From the NCBI GenBank assembly GCA_031276475.1, contig JAISMZ010000108.1:1-12318 (forward strand): DNA of 12,318 nt. The letters run 5' to 3'. The notes under the pieces were generated by a model. That model saw only the letters and a program-made list of their open reading frames with translations. It did not search any database and was not told the DNA's origin. Positions 4,975 through 11,605 of the stretch are shown here, one piece after another. The first letter of the stretch is position 1. Every line of letters starts with the position of its first letter. The DNA comes from Coriobacteriales bacterium. Lineage in GTDB: Bacteria; Actinomycetota; Coriobacteriia; Coriobacteriales; UBA8131. A program made the translations under genes and the position numbers.

Positions 4975-5813
4975 CGGTATTGGCGTGCCCGGTGCAAGAA
5001 GCCCTTAAGGTCGCGGCCGGTGGCGGCGTGGGTCATGGCGGTGGGCACCTCGATGATGCGCAGGCCCGCTTGCAGGGCACGGATGGTCATGGCGACCTCT
5101 ACGCCAAAGCCGTGTGCAAAGGGGCGCAACGCGGGCAGGGCGCTGGCGCGAATGGCACGCTGGCCGCTGAGGGGGGCTTGGGGAGCGGCACGGAGGGGGG
5201 CGACACAGCGGGACTGTTCTTTTGTGTTATTGAAAAAATTATTTGCACTTTTAGTAATGCTTTCTCCAATAACACAAAAGAACCGTCCCTCTGTGTCACC
5301 CCAAAAGAACCGTCCCTCTGTGTCGCCCCCCTCCGTGCCGCTCCCCGAGCCGCCCCGCTGTGCCGTGCCTGCCGCGCGGGTGATCGCCCTGCTCGCCAGA
5401 CGCTTGACCAGGCCGAAGCCGCCCGATTTGGCGGGGGAGGGCAGGATGGCGATCGCCAGGTCGGCCTCGTTGCGCTCCAGGGGCTCCAGCAGCAGAGCGG
5501 CTTCGGAGGCGCTAGCGCCGAGGTCGCCGTCCAGCAGCAGTACCGCGTCCAGGCCGACGTCACCGCCACGTCCTTCCACGCCCAGCGCCTCCAACACCGC
5601 ACAGCCCGCCTCCAGCGCCGCGCCTTTGCCGCTGTTGTGCGCCAGGCGCAAGACGACGGCGCCTGCGGCCTCGGCCACCGTTGCCGTGTCGTCGGTTGAG
5701 CCGTCGTCCACCAGCAGGACGGCCGCCACGCCAGGCAGCGCGGCGGCGGCATTAACGGTTGCCGCGATGCGACGACCCTCGTTATAGGCTGCGATCAGCG
5801 CGACGGTTATCAT
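4938..5813 (-). CDS. Family 2 glycosyltransferase with an in-frame palindromic repeat insertion
   Basis: GT-A-fold glycosyltransferase of 291 residues, probably moving a sugar from a nucleotide sugar to a lipid or cell-envelope acceptor at the membrane's inner face. Visible motifs: AAYNE (8-12), VDDGSTDDT (35-43), GKGAAL (62-67), LLDGDLGA (93-100; the metal-binding DxD), GGFGLVKRLA (131-140), PLSGQRA (214-220) and FGVEVAMTIRALQAGL near residue 240. Residues about 150-211 are Gly/Arg/Ser-rich, contain a repeated GDTEGRFF, and fit no family member; they are encoded by a palindromic DNA element (5180-5346). Without it AITRAAG would meet APLSGQRA, as expected for the family. The frame is open throughout, so a protein with a roughly 60-residue loop near the acceptor site may still be made. 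The ATG overlaps the stop of the upstream membrane-protein gene by 4 bp. Confidence 0.85.
   Translation of the reverse strand: MITVALIAAYNEGRRIAATVNAAAALPGVAAVLLVDDGSTDDTATVAEAAGAVVLRLAHNSGKGAALEAGCAVLEALGVEGRGGDVGLDAVLLLDGDLGASASEAALLLEPLERNEADLAIAILPSPAKSGGFGLVKRLASRAITRAAGTAQRGGSGSGTEGGDTEGRFFWGDTEGRFFCVIGESITKSANNFFNNTKEQSRCVAPLRAAPQAPLSGQRAIRASALPALRPFAHGFGVEVAMTIRALQAGLRIIEVPTAMTHAATGRDLKGFLHRARQYRDIRRALRRLCE
5180..5346. repeat. Palindromic repeat element (MITE/REP-like) inserted in the glycosyltransferase gene
   Basis: Outer arms 5180-5208 and 5318-5346 are a perfect 29-bp inverted repeat and can be extended by several bases with a mismatch. Inner arms 5216-5232 and 5267-5283 are a perfect 17-bp inverted repeat containing CTTTTGTGTTATTG, around an AT-rich loop (5233-5266). 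On the right side a 27-bp unit (core CAAAAGAACCGTCCCTCTGT) is present twice in tandem at 5275 and 5302. The AT-rich loop contrasts with the GC-rich gene. The 27-bp unit explains the GDTEGRFF repeat in the protein. Confidence 0.85.
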
Positions 5814-7735
5814 CTGGTATGGTCCTCGTCCTCCTCCACAACTTTTGTAGTTACAGTTGGCGCGGTGTTAACGGGAGCGTCACCAAAGCGGCCGCGATAG
5901 GTCTCCTGGTCGAGTGCCAGGCGCATCAGCTCGCGCAAGGTGATGTGTTTGCCGCTGGCCTGCATCACGCGTGAGCGCCAGGTGTGCATATCGCAGACCA
6001 GCCAGATGAAGCCGGCCATCAGGTAGCTCAGGTAGAGTGCGGGCATGAAGATGCCGGAGTCCTCAAGGCAGCACATCAGCACGATGATGGCCAGCCCGGC
6101 AGTGTAGACGGCGCGCAGGCCGCGGTTGCGCGCCCAGAACTCCTTGTAGGAGCCGGGCTTGACGAGCGCCAGTGCGAACAGCCAGAGCACGGTGATGTCA
6201 AAGATGGCGGTCAGTGGCGGAGAGTAGACGATGGTCGCCCAGGAGTAGGCGCTGATCTCGTTAAAGACCCCAAGCAGCAGCGCCAGCGGGCCGCCCTGAA
6301 GGTAGCTGTCCATGTTGGGCATGTGCGGAAAGGGGCTAAAGGCGAGGTCGGCCATCAGCACGCCTATGGCCAGCAGCGCCGCGCCGCAGATGGTTGCGAT
6401 GATGAAGCGGGGGCGCAGCGGCCGCTCGGCGAACAGCCACCAGGCGATTACCACCCCGACAACGCCCCAGGTCAGCACGCCAAAACTGGCACCGATCTGG
6501 GGAACGGCGCAGATGGCGGTGATCAGCGCGGAGGCAGCCAGGAAGCCCCAGCGCTTGAAGTGCGGAGTAAGGCGGGCATTGGGAAAGCGGTTGACGACCA
6601 GCCCCGAGAAGGTCAGCCAGGAGCCAAAGAGCAGTGCCGAGGCCTCGTTGCCCAGACCGTAGTAGCGTATGCCCTCATTTGCATGGTAGTTAAGGTAGCC
6701 GGTAAGCGACAGGGGGCCGGCGAGCAGTTGGTCGGCGAGGATCACGACAGAGGTGACGATGAAGAGAAAGAACAGCGAGTGCGACCAAAGCGTCCGCTTG
6801 CCGATGATAAGCGCTATTACTGTAAGCATTATTGTCCAGAACAGACTGAGTGCGGTCAGGCCACCCGTCGAGTCGGTGAGTGCGTACAGCGGAGGCGGGA
6901 TGATAAACATCAAAAAGGTCGAGACCGGGTAGGCGAGCACGACAAGGATCAGCACCCGGGTAAGCGGCACCAGCCAGCGGGTGCTGCGAGGATTCATGTC
7001 AATCTCAAAAAACGACAGCACCAGCGAAACCGCCAGGGTTAGCATGAACAGAGTCAGAAAGGCCCAGCCCATATATTCCCTGCTGGCTTCCACGGCGTTG
7101 CAGATTGCCACATTGTGTTGGAGAAAGGCCAGGCGCTCTGCCGTGCTGGGGGCCGGATGGGCGCTGAGAATCACTTTGGAGCTGGCGAGGTAATCCACGA
7201 TATCTGTGCCGGCAAGCAGACCAATGCGGTGGGTTGTGGAGGATTGCAGGTAGCCTTCCAGGCCGATGCCGGTGGCTATCAGCGGCGCCAGTGGCAGATG
7301 GGGGGCGTCTGCAGAGGTGACGGGCAGGGCGGCAACAATCAGCCGGGTGCCCAAAGGACTGTTCTTCAGCAGTCTGTTTACTTCGGTGTCCACCGCACTA
7401 AGGTCTCCGTCAGCTCCTGCTGTGAGGCGATAAAGGGCTACGTCGGGTTGGGCAGCTTTCAGATTTTCAGGCCAGGCACTGTTGCTGGCCAGGTTTGCCA
7501 CGCTGCCGTTAATGGAAAGATCGTAGAGCGTTGGCGTATTATTTTTGGAGATATCGCTCCAAACGAGCCCCCGAACACAGACCACCACAGCTGGCGTCTG
7601 ACTGCCGCTGAGGGCTTGTGAAGGCCCGCTATTTGGCGAGGCGGTGTCAGTCGCGCAGCCGCTGAGCTGTACTCCGAATGCTCCGAGCAATAACAGCAGC
7701 CCGATGCAAAGGCCTGTGAACAGACGCGGTTTCAT
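5810..7735 (-). CDS. Polytopic membrane protein with degenerate alkaline-phosphatase-like N-terminal domain
   Basis: The 641-residue product starts with a signal sequence and a lipobox-like LSGC (24-27), so the N-terminal domain is probably exported and perhaps lipid-anchored. Residues about 48-215 recall a worn alkaline-phosphatase/sulfatase fold (AVVVCVRGLVWSDI, then TPTLYDLSINGSVANL, then RLTAGADGD, and HRIGLLAGTDI near 170), but the metal-binding Asp/His set is not evident, so it is probably not a phosphatase. From about 222 onward there are roughly 11-12 hydrophobic segments (for example about 222-245), then a charged cytoplasmic tail ending EEDEDHTR. The overlapping downstream glycosyltransferase gene suggests joint work in envelope polymer or glycolipid synthesis. 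Only AGG directly next to the ATG is seen as a ribosome site, which is poor; the signal sequence still supports this start. Confidence 0.7.
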   Translation of the reverse strand: MKPRLFTGLCIGLLLLLGAFGVQLSGCATDTASPNSGPSQALSGSQTPAVVVCVRGLVWSDISKNNTPTLYDLSINGSVANLASNSAWPENLKAAQPDVALYRLTAGADGDLSAVDTEVNRLLKNSPLGTRLIVAALPVTSADAPHLPLAPLIATGIGLEGYLQSSTTHRIGLLAGTDIVDYLASSKVILSAHPAPSTAERLAFLQHNVAICNAVEASREYMGWAFLTLFMLTLAVSLVLSFFEIDMNPRSTRWLVPLTRVLILVVLAYPVSTFLMFIIPPPLYALTDSTGGLTALSLFWTIMLTVIALIIGKRTLWSHSLFFLFIVTSVVILADQLLAGPLSLTGYLNYHANEGIRYYGLGNEASALLFGSWLTFSGLVVNRFPNARLTPHFKRWGFLAASALITAICAVPQIGASFGVLTWGVVGVVIAWWLFAERPLRPRFIIATICGAALLAIGVLMADLAFSPFPHMPNMDSYLQGGPLALLLGVFNEISAYSWATIVYSPPLTAIFDITVLWLFALALVKPGSYKEFWARNRGLRAVYTAGLAIIVLMCCLEDSGIFMPALYLSYLMAGFIWLVCDMHTWRSRVMQASGKHITLRELMRLALDQETYRGRFGDAPVNTAPTVTTKVVEEDEDHTR

Positions 7736-7847
7736 CCTGATATTTTACGGCAACAGAGCCACTGAGGGCAAGAACAGGGTGTCAAAGGGGCATAATGCTA
7801 CAATATAAGCAGGGAGTGAGTGACGTTGGCTTGAAGGGACTGATCTG
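7736..7847. promoter_or_regulatory. Divergent control region between membrane-protein and methyltransferase genes
   Basis: A perfect -35-like TTGACA lies on the minus strand at 7785-7780 facing the membrane-protein gene, but no good -10 is found at the right distance. On the plus strand TACAAT (7799-7804) could be a -10 for the methyltransferase gene, without a clear -35. The region must hold both promoters, but I cannot fix them from sequence. Confidence 0.35.
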
Positions 7848-8567
7848 ATGGATTACCGTGACGAGCAGTTGCGCGAGTACCTGCAATGGGATATTGCGAC
7901 CTGGAAGCAGGCGCTTGCCCACTGGGATAATATATTATCGCAATATTGTTCGTTTGCTGAAGGCCATGAAACATCAGATGCGAGGCGCTTAAAGGCACTT
8001 GATCTGGGGGCACGCGATGGCGGTCTTTCTCTCTATCTTGCCCAAAAAGACGTCGATGTTATCTGTTCGGATATTGCTGGACCCAGTGATTCGGCACGAG
8101 AGCTGCACGTGCGACGCGGGGTTTCTGAGCGCATCAGCTATGCTAAAGTTGACGCTACCGACATGCCCTTTGACGATGATCAATTTGACATCGTTATCCT
8201 CAAATCGCTTTTTGCCGTTATTGGAGTGGGAAATAATCCCGAGGCTATTCGAACGGCGATCAGAGAAATACATCGGGTTTTACGACCAAAGGGAATGATG
8301 CTGTTTGCCGAGAATGTGGCTGGCACGGCGCTGCACATGAAGGCGCGCAAGTTATTTGTTCCCTGGGGTAGGGATTGCTATTATTCAACGCTTGCGGAGT
8401 TGGAGGAGATGCTCGATATCTTTGCCGATTCCCAGGTGCAAACCTACGGCTTTTTGTCCTGTGCAAAGAAAGATTTTAAACCATTTGCTGCTCTTGATCA
8501 GCTGATTTGCCGTTCACCGAAGTCGCCCTATCACTACATGGCTTTTGGGCATGCGACCAAAGCCTGA
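7848..8567 (+). CDS. Class I SAM-dependent methyltransferase
   Basis: A Rossmann-fold methyltransferase of 239 residues. Motif I is LDLGARDGG (51-59), which holds S-adenosylmethionine; the acidic residue after strand 2 is in VICSDI (71-76); VDATDMPFDDDQFDIVILKS (101-120) covers the adenine-contact and motif IV region; and IREIHRVLRPKGMMLFAENV is the usual motif V-VI helix and strand. These match the broad UbiE/BioC-like group acting on small molecules or lipids. The substrate cannot be told from sequence. AAGGGA about 8 nt before the ATG supports the start. It stands alone, divergent from the membrane-protein operon and convergent with ferritin. Confidence 0.85.
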   Translation: MDYRDEQLREYLQWDIATWKQALAHWDNILSQYCSFAEGHETSDARRLKALDLGARDGGLSLYLAQKDVDVICSDIAGPSDSARELHVRRGVSERISYAKVDATDMPFDDDQFDIVILKSLFAVIGVGNNPEAIRTAIREIHRVLRPKGMMLFAENVAGTALHMKARKLFVPWGRDCYYSTLAELEEMLDIFADSQVQTYGFLSCAKKDFKPFAALDQLICRSPKSPYHYMAFGHATKA

Positions 8568-8599
8568 TCGCCCAGCCGCCAGATTGGATACGCGTGACG

Positions 8600-9130
8600 T
8601 CAGACACTGCCCTCATAGAGTGCCAGCTGCGGGGTCTGCGTATAGACGCGTGTTCCCAGCTCCTGGTCCAGCGACAGCAGACCTCGGGCGTCGCTGCCAA
8701 AATTGTCAAAGCGGCCGAGGTTGGTGGAGCTGTTGTCTTCCTCCTCAACCTGCTCTTTGATGAACCACTCCAAAAACTGTACGGTCTTAAAGTCCTTGTC
8801 TGCAAGCGCCTGACTGTTGATCTGATAGATCAGCGAGGTTACCAGCTGCTCGTGCTCCAGGCTCTGGGCGAGGATATCGCGCACGCCGCCAAACTCCACC
8901 GGCGGTGCCTCGATGGCACTAAGCCGCACCACGCCGCCGGCGTTGCGCAGGTAGTTGTAGATGATCAGGGCGTGGTCGGTCTCCTCTTTGTACTGGACGT
9001 AGAACCATTGCGCGTAGCCACGGTAATCGTGGTCGTCCAGCCAGGCACTCATCGACAGGTAGAGGTTTGCGGAGTAGAACTCGGCGGCGATCTGCTCGTT
9101 GAGCAGCTTCTCGACTTTGGGCGTGAACAT
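8600..9130 (-). CDS. ftnA: Ferritin (bacterial FtnA-like iron-storage protein)
   Basis: Ferritin forms a 24-subunit cytoplasmic shell that oxidises Fe(II) and stores iron as mineral. The 176-residue product from ATG 9130 shows the four-helix ferritin pattern, and all ferroxidase positions match E. coli FtnA numbering: E17, E50, H53, E94, Q127, E130. It is about 10 residues longer at the C-terminus than E. coli FtnA. I chose 9130 because AAAGGA lies about 7 nt upstream and the protein then begins MFTPKVEKLLNEQ, in register with the family. The in-frame ATG at 9169 falls in the -10 box of the likely promoter and is not used. It is convergent with the methyltransferase gene, with only 32 bp between stops and no clear terminator. 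Confidence 0.93.
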   Translation of the reverse strand: MFTPKVEKLLNEQIAAEFYSANLYLSMSAWLDDHDYRGYAQWFYVQYKEETDHALIIYNYLRNAGGVVRLSAIEAPPVEFGGVRDILAQSLEHEQLVTSLIYQINSQALADKDFKTVQFLEWFIKEQVEEEDNSSTNLGRFDNFGSDARGLLSLDQELGTRVYTQTPQLALYEGSV

Positions 9131-9167
9131 GGCGGATCCTTTCCCATGGGCCTGTGGTGCTGTGACC

Positions 9168-9173
9168 ATTATA
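9168..9173 (-). promoter_or_regulatory. Probable -10 box of the ferritin promoter
   Basis: A perfect TATAAT lies on the minus strand 38 nt before the ferritin ATG. No convincing -35 is seen at 16-18 nt, so an activator may be needed or a different sigma factor used. I see no clear Fur-type box. Confidence 0.45.
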
Positions 9174-9198
9174 GACCAGCGCGGTATGAAGGGATGGC

Positions 9199-9300
9199 GA
9201 GGCGGCTGCTGGCGCGGTGCCGTTCCGCCCGCGAGACGCCGGCTGCCTCGTGAGGCGGCTGCTGGCGCGGTGCCGCTCCGCCCGCGAGACGCCGGCTGCC
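9199..9300. repeat. GC-rich tandem repeat, two 49-bp copies with a 53-bp period
   Basis: Copies 9199-9247 and 9252-9300 differ at one base (T/C). They lie in the gap between the divergent ferritin and hisZ genes, just upstream of the ferritin -10 box. No convincing gene runs through them. Function unknown; a recent duplication is the simplest reading. Confidence 0.85.
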
Positions 9301-9316
9301 GCCTGCGAATCGCCCG

Positions 9317-9348
9317 TTGTACTCCATCACTCTATTGTGATATAGTGA
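9317..9348 (+). promoter_or_regulatory. Probable his operon promoter with operator-like dyad
   Basis: TATAGT (9341-9346) is a good -10 box, with a weak TTGTAC (9317-9322) 18 nt upstream. An inverted repeat of 9-bp arms, TCACTCTAT and ATATAGTGA (9327-9335 and 9340-9348, one mismatch, TGTG centre), covers the -10 box, as a repressor site would. The leader to hisZ is about 95 nt. It holds a small GGACAC/GTGTCC hairpin (9383-9403) but no His-codon-rich leader peptide or T-box that I can see. Confidence 0.5.
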
Positions 9349-9447
9349 CAGAACGAGAAATGGCACCCCTGGATGCACGAAGGGACACCGGCAAAATGTG
9401 TCCGTGAACGGGCGAACGGGGAGCGCAAATGCGAACGGAAGGGAAAG

Positions 9448-10788
9448 ATGGCGATGCTACCGGTGACGCCGCGAGGTTTCAGGGATGTTCTGCCTGAGGA
9501 GGCGCGTCTGCGCGAAGGCATTATCGCCCGGGTGCAGCGCCGCTGCTCACTGTGGGGCTATGCGCCGATTGAGACTCCTACTTTGGAAGTTTTGCAGGTT
9601 CTGGAGCAGGGCGGCAAGCTGGCGCATCAACCCTTCAGGCTGTTTGACGCCGACAACGAGCTTTTGGTGCTGCGGCCGGACGTGACGCTACCCATCGCGC
9701 GCATGGTGGCGACGCGTCTAGAGGCGGCCCTGCCGTTGCGGTTGCGCTACGTGCAGCCAGTGTTTCGCGAGCAGGAGCAGCTTCAGGCCCAGGCGCGCGA
9801 ACGCACCCAGATAGGCGTGGAGGCACTGGGCCTGCACGGTGCTGCAGCCGACGCCGAGGTGGTGCTTTTGCTCTGCGAGGCGCTGGCGGCCTGCGGGCTG
9901 CGCGACTTTACGGTGGCGATCTGCACGGTGGGCGTCTTGCGGGAACTGCTCGATGCCTGCCTGCGCGATTCGGATCTTGGAGAAGACTGGCGCAATCGGG
10001 TGCTGCGAGCCTGCCACGAATCCAACCTCGTGACCCTTGACGGGCTTGTCAGCGACGCGCGTCTGGATGCTCGCTATGCGCAAGCCCTGCGCAAGATTGT
10101 CACCCTCAGTGGCGGAGGCGAGGCGATCGCCGCCTGTCAGGCCATCGCCACGCCGTTGGGTTGCGCCGACGGCCTGGACGAGCTGGCCGCGAGCTGGGAG
10201 ATCATCGAGGCCTTTGCCGGCGGGCACGTGCGCGTTGACTTCTCGGTGATGAGCGCCTTTGACTACTACACGGGTCTGGTTCTGGAGGCTTATGCTCCGG
10301 GCGTCGGTGTTGCCCTGGGCAGCGGCGGTCGCTACGACGGGATGCTCAGTGCCTACGGTCTGGACGCGCCCGCAGTTGGCTTTGCCTTTTCGCTGGAGAC
10401 GGTGATGCAGGCTCTGGTTGCACAGGTTGGCGACGACGGCCAACCGCAGACACCGGACTTGCAGACCGTAGAAGTTGTGGAGACGGACCCCGTGGCGGCC
10501 TTTCGCCGCGCGGGTGAGTTGCGGGCCGCCGGGCAGCGTGCGGTTCTTCAGGTTGCAGACGAAGGCGCCGCCGGTGCAGTTACCACGGGCGCTGGCGCCA
10601 CCGCCGCCCCTGGCGCAGCCACAGCCACAGCCGCCACCCCTGACTCTGCCACTCCTGCCCCCGCTGCCCCTGGCGCCACCGCAGCCCCTGCCACAGTCAC
10701 AGCCACAGCCGCCACCCCTGCCTCTGCCGCCACCGCAGTCCCCTCCACAAACTTTGGAACGGAGGTACCCGAATGCCCCAAGCGCTGA
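9448..10788 (+). CDS. hisZ: HisZ, regulatory subunit of ATP phosphoribosyltransferase, with Ala/Pro/Thr-rich tail
   Basis: HisZ is a paralogue of histidyl-tRNA synthetase that lacks tRNA charging and forms the hetero-octamer with short HisG for the first step of histidine synthesis. The protein (446 residues from ATG 9448) shows the class II synthetase core: TPRGFRDVLPEEA near the start, LRPDVTLPIARM (motif 2 region), FREQEQLQAQARERTQIGVE, YYTGLVLEAY, and LGSGGRYDGM (motif 3). A short domain (VEVVETDPVAAFRRAGELRAAG) follows. Residues about 370-446 are almost only Ala, Pro, Thr, Gly and Val, with a 78-bp in-frame DNA repeat, and are not part of the family. I prefer 9448 because GGAAGGG precedes it; ATG 9454 is also possible, while the upstream in-frame ATG 9373 has no ribosome site and adds non-family residues. 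It overlaps hisG by 16 bp. Confidence 0.9.
   Translation: MAMLPVTPRGFRDVLPEEARLREGIIARVQRRCSLWGYAPIETPTLEVLQVLEQGGKLAHQPFRLFDADNELLVLRPDVTLPIARMVATRLEAALPLRLRYVQPVFREQEQLQAQARERTQIGVEALGLHGAAADAEVVLLLCEALAACGLRDFTVAICTVGVLRELLDACLRDSDLGEDWRNRVLRACHESNLVTLDGLVSDARLDARYAQALRKIVTLSGGGEAIAACQAIATPLGCADGLDELAASWEIIEAFAGGHVRVDFSVMSAFDYYTGLVLEAYAPGVGVALGSGGRYDGMLSAYGLDAPAVGFAFSLETVMQALVAQVGDDGQPQTPDLQTVEVVETDPVAAFRRAGELRAAGQRAVLQVADEGAAGAVTTGAGATAAPGAATATAATPDSATPAPAAPGATAAPATVTATAATPASAATAVPSTNFGTEVPECPKR
10620..10720 (+). repeat. In-frame 78-bp-period repeat encoding the HisZ tail
   Basis: The 23-bp blocks at 10620-10642 and 10698-10720 (core CACAGCCACAGCCGCCACCC) are identical and lie 78 bp (26 codons) apart. 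The surroundings consist of short Ala/Pro/Thr codon runs. Slippage or unequal crossing over in such DNA would change the tail length in steps of whole codons. Confidence 0.7.
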
Positions 10789-11408
10789 AGATCGCCGTGC
10801 CCAAAGGCTCGCTTTATGCCGACAGTGTGGCGGCGCTGGGCCGCGCCGGCCTGGATATCCAGGGCCTCAGCGATCCCGGCCGTCAGCTGCGGGTCTGTAG
10901 CGGCGACGTGGAATTCTACATCGTCAGGCCCTCCGACGTGCCGGTCTTTGTCAGCTACGGCGGGGTGGATTGCGCCATCTGTGGCAGGGACTCGCTGGAG
11001 GAAGCCGCACTTGATGTCATCGAGCTGGTCGACCTTGGCTTTGGCGCCTGCCGCTTTGTGGTTGCCGAGCCCGAGGCGGCCAATCGCCCCGCCGACGCCG
11101 ACTACCAGCGCCTGGGCGTGATGCGCATCGCCACCAAATACCCGCGCATCACCGCCCGCTACTTTGACCAGCAGGGCGTGCAGGTAGATATCGTTAAACT
11201 CCATGGCAATATTGAGCTGGCACCGCTCAGCGGGCTGGCTGAGCGGATCGTCGACATCACGGCCACGGGCACCACCCTGCGCGAGAATCGGCTGCGCATT
11301 GTCAGCGAGGTGATGGCATCCACGGCCCGTTTTGTAGGTAATATCGCCAGCGTGCGCACCGACCCGCGGATTCGCGAGCTGGCTCAGCGGCTGGGGGAGC
11401 ATAAATGA
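10773..11408 (+). CDS. hisG: HisG, ATP phosphoribosyltransferase catalytic subunit (short form)
   Basis: HisG joins ATP and PRPP to phosphoribosyl-ATP, committing carbon to histidine. At 211 residues this is the short form without the C-terminal regulatory domain, which depends on HisZ, encoded just before it. Motifs: LKIAVPKGSL (5-14), SYGGVDCAICGRDSLEE (about 61-77), DLGFGACRFVVAEP (about 87-100), TKYPRITARYF (about 120-130), and the PRPP-binding loop DITATGTTLREN (about 165-176). GGAGG 7 nt before the ATG, inside the end of hisZ, allows independent initiation as well as coupling. All core motifs look intact. Confidence 0.95.
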   Translation: MPQALKIAVPKGSLYADSVAALGRAGLDIQGLSDPGRQLRVCSGDVEFYIVRPSDVPVFVSYGGVDCAICGRDSLEEAALDVIELVDLGFGACRFVVAEPEAANRPADADYQRLGVMRIATKYPRITARYFDQQGVQVDIVKLHGNIELAPLSGLAERIVDITATGTTLRENRLRIVSEVMASTARFVGNIASVRTDPRIRELAQRLGEHK

Positions 11409-11605
11409 TGGGAGCACAAAGGGAGAGCACAAAGGGGACGGGGAACACAAAGGGGACGTACTCTTTTGTGTTCGGCCGTGTGCGCTCCCGACTGCCCAGC
11501 GGGTATCGGGAACACAACAGAGTACGTCCCCTTTGTGTTCCCCGTCCCCTTCGCACCTCCCCAGTTGCGCTATGATGAACAGCCGACCATAAAGGAGTGA
11601 TAATA
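11409..11605. other. hisG-hisD intergenic region filled by a palindromic repeat
   Basis: Nearly all of this 197-bp gap is repeat: three short iterations of a GCACAAAGGG-type unit (11414-11440) lead into the large inverted repeat. Only the last 50 bp, with the hisD ribosome site AAAGGAG (11591-11597), look like normal spacer. No gene is seen. Confidence 0.7.
11432..11551. repeat. 42-bp inverted repeat (palindromic element) between hisG and hisD
   Basis: Arms 11432-11473 and 11510-11551 are complementary at 41 of 42 positions around a 36-nt GC-rich centre that can pair further (CCCGA with TCGGG). Each arm is itself a near-palindrome, AACACAAA...TTTGTGTT, around a GGGGACGTACTCT core. This core matches the element inside the glycosyltransferase gene. 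In RNA it would form a very stable hairpin between hisG and hisD and could pause transcription or protect the upstream mRNA. It lacks the T-run of a classical terminator. Confidence 0.9.

Noticed and set aside
4969..5787. Long plus-strand open frame opposite the glycosyltransferase gene (272 codons), and another at 4980-5699
   Set aside because: Arg/Pro/Ser-rich composition typical of the antisense of GC-rich coding DNA. The minus strand has clear GT2 motifs and an operon overlap.
5984..7042. Plus-strand open frame of 352 codons opposite the membrane-protein gene
   Set aside because: Polar, Gln/His/Gly-rich shadow without family features. The minus strand encodes a coherent signal sequence and membrane segments.
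8568..8599. Looked for a bidirectional terminator between the convergent methyltransferase and ferritin genes
   Set aside because: Only 32 bp between the stops and no stem with a T-run found.
9373..9447. Upstream start for hisZ at 9373
   Set aside because: No ribosome site, charged residues unlike HisZ N-termini, and a good GGAAGGG just before 9448.
10548..11450. Minus-strand open frame of 300 codons opposite hisZ-hisG, and one at 9718-10443
   Set aside because: Antisense shadows of two confidently identified histidine genes.
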